Assembly: GCA_021372715.1 (NCBI GenBank)
Contig: JAJFTX010000156.1
Coordinates: forward strand, 1 to 17,970
Length of the DNA: 17,970 nt
Source of the DNA: Methanobacterium sp.
GTDB lineage: Archaea; Methanobacteriota; Methanobacteria; Methanobacteriales; Methanobacteriaceae
Direction: 5' to 3'
Made by a program: the position numbers and the translations under genes. The notes under the pieces are model-generated. The model was not told where the DNA came from, searched no databases, and was given only the letters and a program-made list of their open reading frames with translations. Positions 17,147-17,970 of the stretch are shown piece after piece. Positions within the stretch are counted from its first letter, which is position 1. Each line of letters starts with the position of its first letter.

Positions 17147-17200
17147 TTTTAATTGATATTTCTTATAAGTTAAAGAAATATTTTTATTTCAAATATTGAG

Positions 17201-17208
17201 GTTATAAA
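17201..17208 (-). promoter_or_regulatory. TATA-box candidate for the GT-C-like gene
   Basis: On the minus strand this reads AAAATTTATAACC, with TTTATAAC as core. It would start transcription near 17175, leaving about 40 nt of leader that includes the AGGAGG site and the ATT start at 17132. Confidence 0.4.
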
Positions 17209-17260
17209 TTTTTGAAAAATTAATTAGGGATAAAAAATAATAATAAAATTCCTTACATTA

Positions 17261-17310
17261 AGTAATAGACTTACTAAATTTTAGTAATTACCAGCCATAA
17301 TTTAGTAATG
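17261..17310. repeat. Cluster of AGTAA/TTACT boxes including a 17-bp palindrome
   Basis: Boxes are AGTAA at 17261-17265, TTACT at 17271-17275, AGTAA at 17283-17287 and AGTAA at 17303-17307. The middle pair form a perfect inverted repeat TTACTAAA-T-TTTAGTAA (17271-17287). The last belongs to TTTAGTAATGAAAATTTC (17301-17318), which is repeated with one base fewer at 17124-17140. The boxes sit 10-20 bp apart, near helical periodicity, about 50-95 bp before the GT2 gene. Their location between two divergent envelope genes suggests a regulator binding site. Confidence 0.5.
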
Positions 17311-17355
17311 AAAATTTCTCAATAATTATTATTAGATAATAAAATAGGACATTTC

Positions 17356-17970
17356 ATGAAGTATATAATCATAATTCCTGCTTATAACGAAGAAAAAGCC
17401 ATAAAAACGGTAGTCAAAGAATCTTTGAATCATTCTGATGTCCTAGTGGTTGATGATGGTTCCACAGATGGGACCACAGAACTGGCGAAGAATGCTGGAG
17501 CCCAGGTAATTAAACATGAAAAAAATATGGGTAAAGGTGCTGCCATAAAAACCGGACTTAAATATGCTTTAGATAATGGTTATAAAGCCATGATCCTATT
17601 GGATGGAGATGGACAGCATGATCCTCGTTTCATTCCCATATTAGTTAATGAAATTAAAGATGCAGGCATGATTATTTGCTCCCGTTTTATGCAAGGCCCT
17701 CCCTCGGGAATGGCCATTCAAAGGAAGTTTTCCAATTATTTAACCACCAGCATCTTACGATCTATCACTGGTTATCCTATTACGGATAGTCAATGCGGTT
17801 TTCGTATGATTTCTGATTATGCTGCTTTAATGTTTTTGGATTTACCTCAAGATGGTTATGAATATGACTCAGAAATACTCTACCAGGCCTACCTTCATAA
17901 TTTTCCCGTGAAAGAAATGCCCATACCAAGTTCTTATAAGGGCGAAAAATCATATATTACTGGAATAAAG
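17356..17970 (+). CDS. Glycosyltransferase family 2, dolichol/polyprenyl-phosphate sugar transferase type (3' end outside window)
   Basis: The first 205 residues of a GT2 glycosyltransferase that would transfer a sugar from a nucleotide sugar, probably to a polyprenyl phosphate at the cytoplasmic face of the membrane. Motifs: IIPAYNEEKAI (6-16), VVDDGSTDGT (31-40), KNMGKGAAIKTGL (56-68), the metal-binding LDGDGQHDP (82-90) and DSQCGFRMI (144-152) near the acceptor/catalytic region. This set is typical of dolichol-phosphate mannose synthase-like enzymes. The frame is open to the window end, so any C-terminal membrane helices are unseen. The start ATG has a modest TAGGA about 8 nt upstream. It diverges from the GT-C-like gene, which would be a natural user of the lipid-linked sugar. 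Confidence 0.9.
   Translation, partial: MKYIIIIPAYNEEKAIKTVVKESLNHSDVLVVDDGSTDGTTELAKNAGAQVIKHEKNMGKGAAIKTGLKYALDNGYKAMILLDGDGQHDPRFIPILVNEIKDAGMIICSRFMQGPPSGMAIQRKFSNYLTTSILRSITGYPITDSQCGFRMISDYAALMFLDLPQDGYEYDSEILYQAYLHNFPVKEMPIPSSYKGEKSYITGIK

Overview
The window looks like chromosomal DNA from a methanogenic archaeon of the order Methanobacteriales. It is AT-rich, with AT-rich intergenic DNA, TATA-like elements and GGTGA/GGAGG ribosome binding sites. It encodes the archaeal-only GatDE tRNA-dependent amidotransferase, a three-subunit 2-oxoisovalerate:ferredoxin oxidoreductase with fused beta/gamma subunits (the layout known from Methanothermobacter VOR), an archaeoflavoprotein, an archaeal GlmM and cell-wall-binding-repeat envelope proteins. 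The genus assignment is inference.

Region 1 (1-9926, all minus strand). Read in the direction of transcription, the order is: HTH-cupin regulator, AMP-forming acyl-CoA synthetase, vorC, vorB, vorA, a T8 terminator-like tract, a DUF169 protein, exonuclease III (xth), gatD and gatE (3' end cut by the window). The regulator, acs and vorCBA are closely spaced and can be read as one module. The synthetase would activate a small, possibly branched, carboxylic acid to its CoA ester. VOR could then reductively carboxylate that ester to a branched 2-oxoacid, the precursor of Val, Ile or Leu, or run in reverse. An imperfect dyad sits just upstream of the regulator. gatD and gatE are 13 bp apart and make Gln-tRNA(Gln) by transamidation.

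Region 2 (9927-13828, mixed strands). This has a 341-bp divergent intergenic region with several dyads, then an adenosine-specific-kinase family gene, a small uncharacterised gene followed by a 14-nt-arm hairpin, and a small zinc-ribbon gene with an awkward start. glmM (minus) meets the zinc-ribbon gene tail to tail, and an archaeoflavoprotein gene diverges from glmM. GlmM supplies GlcN-1-P for UDP-GlcNAc, which feeds pseudomurein and surface glycans.

Region 3 (13829-17970) is envelope related. It holds an N-terminally anchored cell-wall-binding-repeat protein with an extremely Trp/Tyr-rich C-terminal domain that appears internally duplicated, a polytopic GT-C-like membrane protein, and a divergent GT2 polyprenyl-phosphate-type glycosyltransferase cut by the window end. 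The GT-C-like gene appears to start at an AUU codon. Its intergenic region with the GT2 gene carries a phased cluster of AGTAA/TTACT boxes.

I saw no tRNA, rRNA, CRISPR array, IS element or integrase. The strongest unusual observations are the AUU start (17132), the AGTAA-box cluster (17261-17310), the duplicated aromatic domain (14237-13839), and the regulator/acyl-CoA synthetase/VOR module with its candidate operator. Most of the window is ordinary core metabolism.
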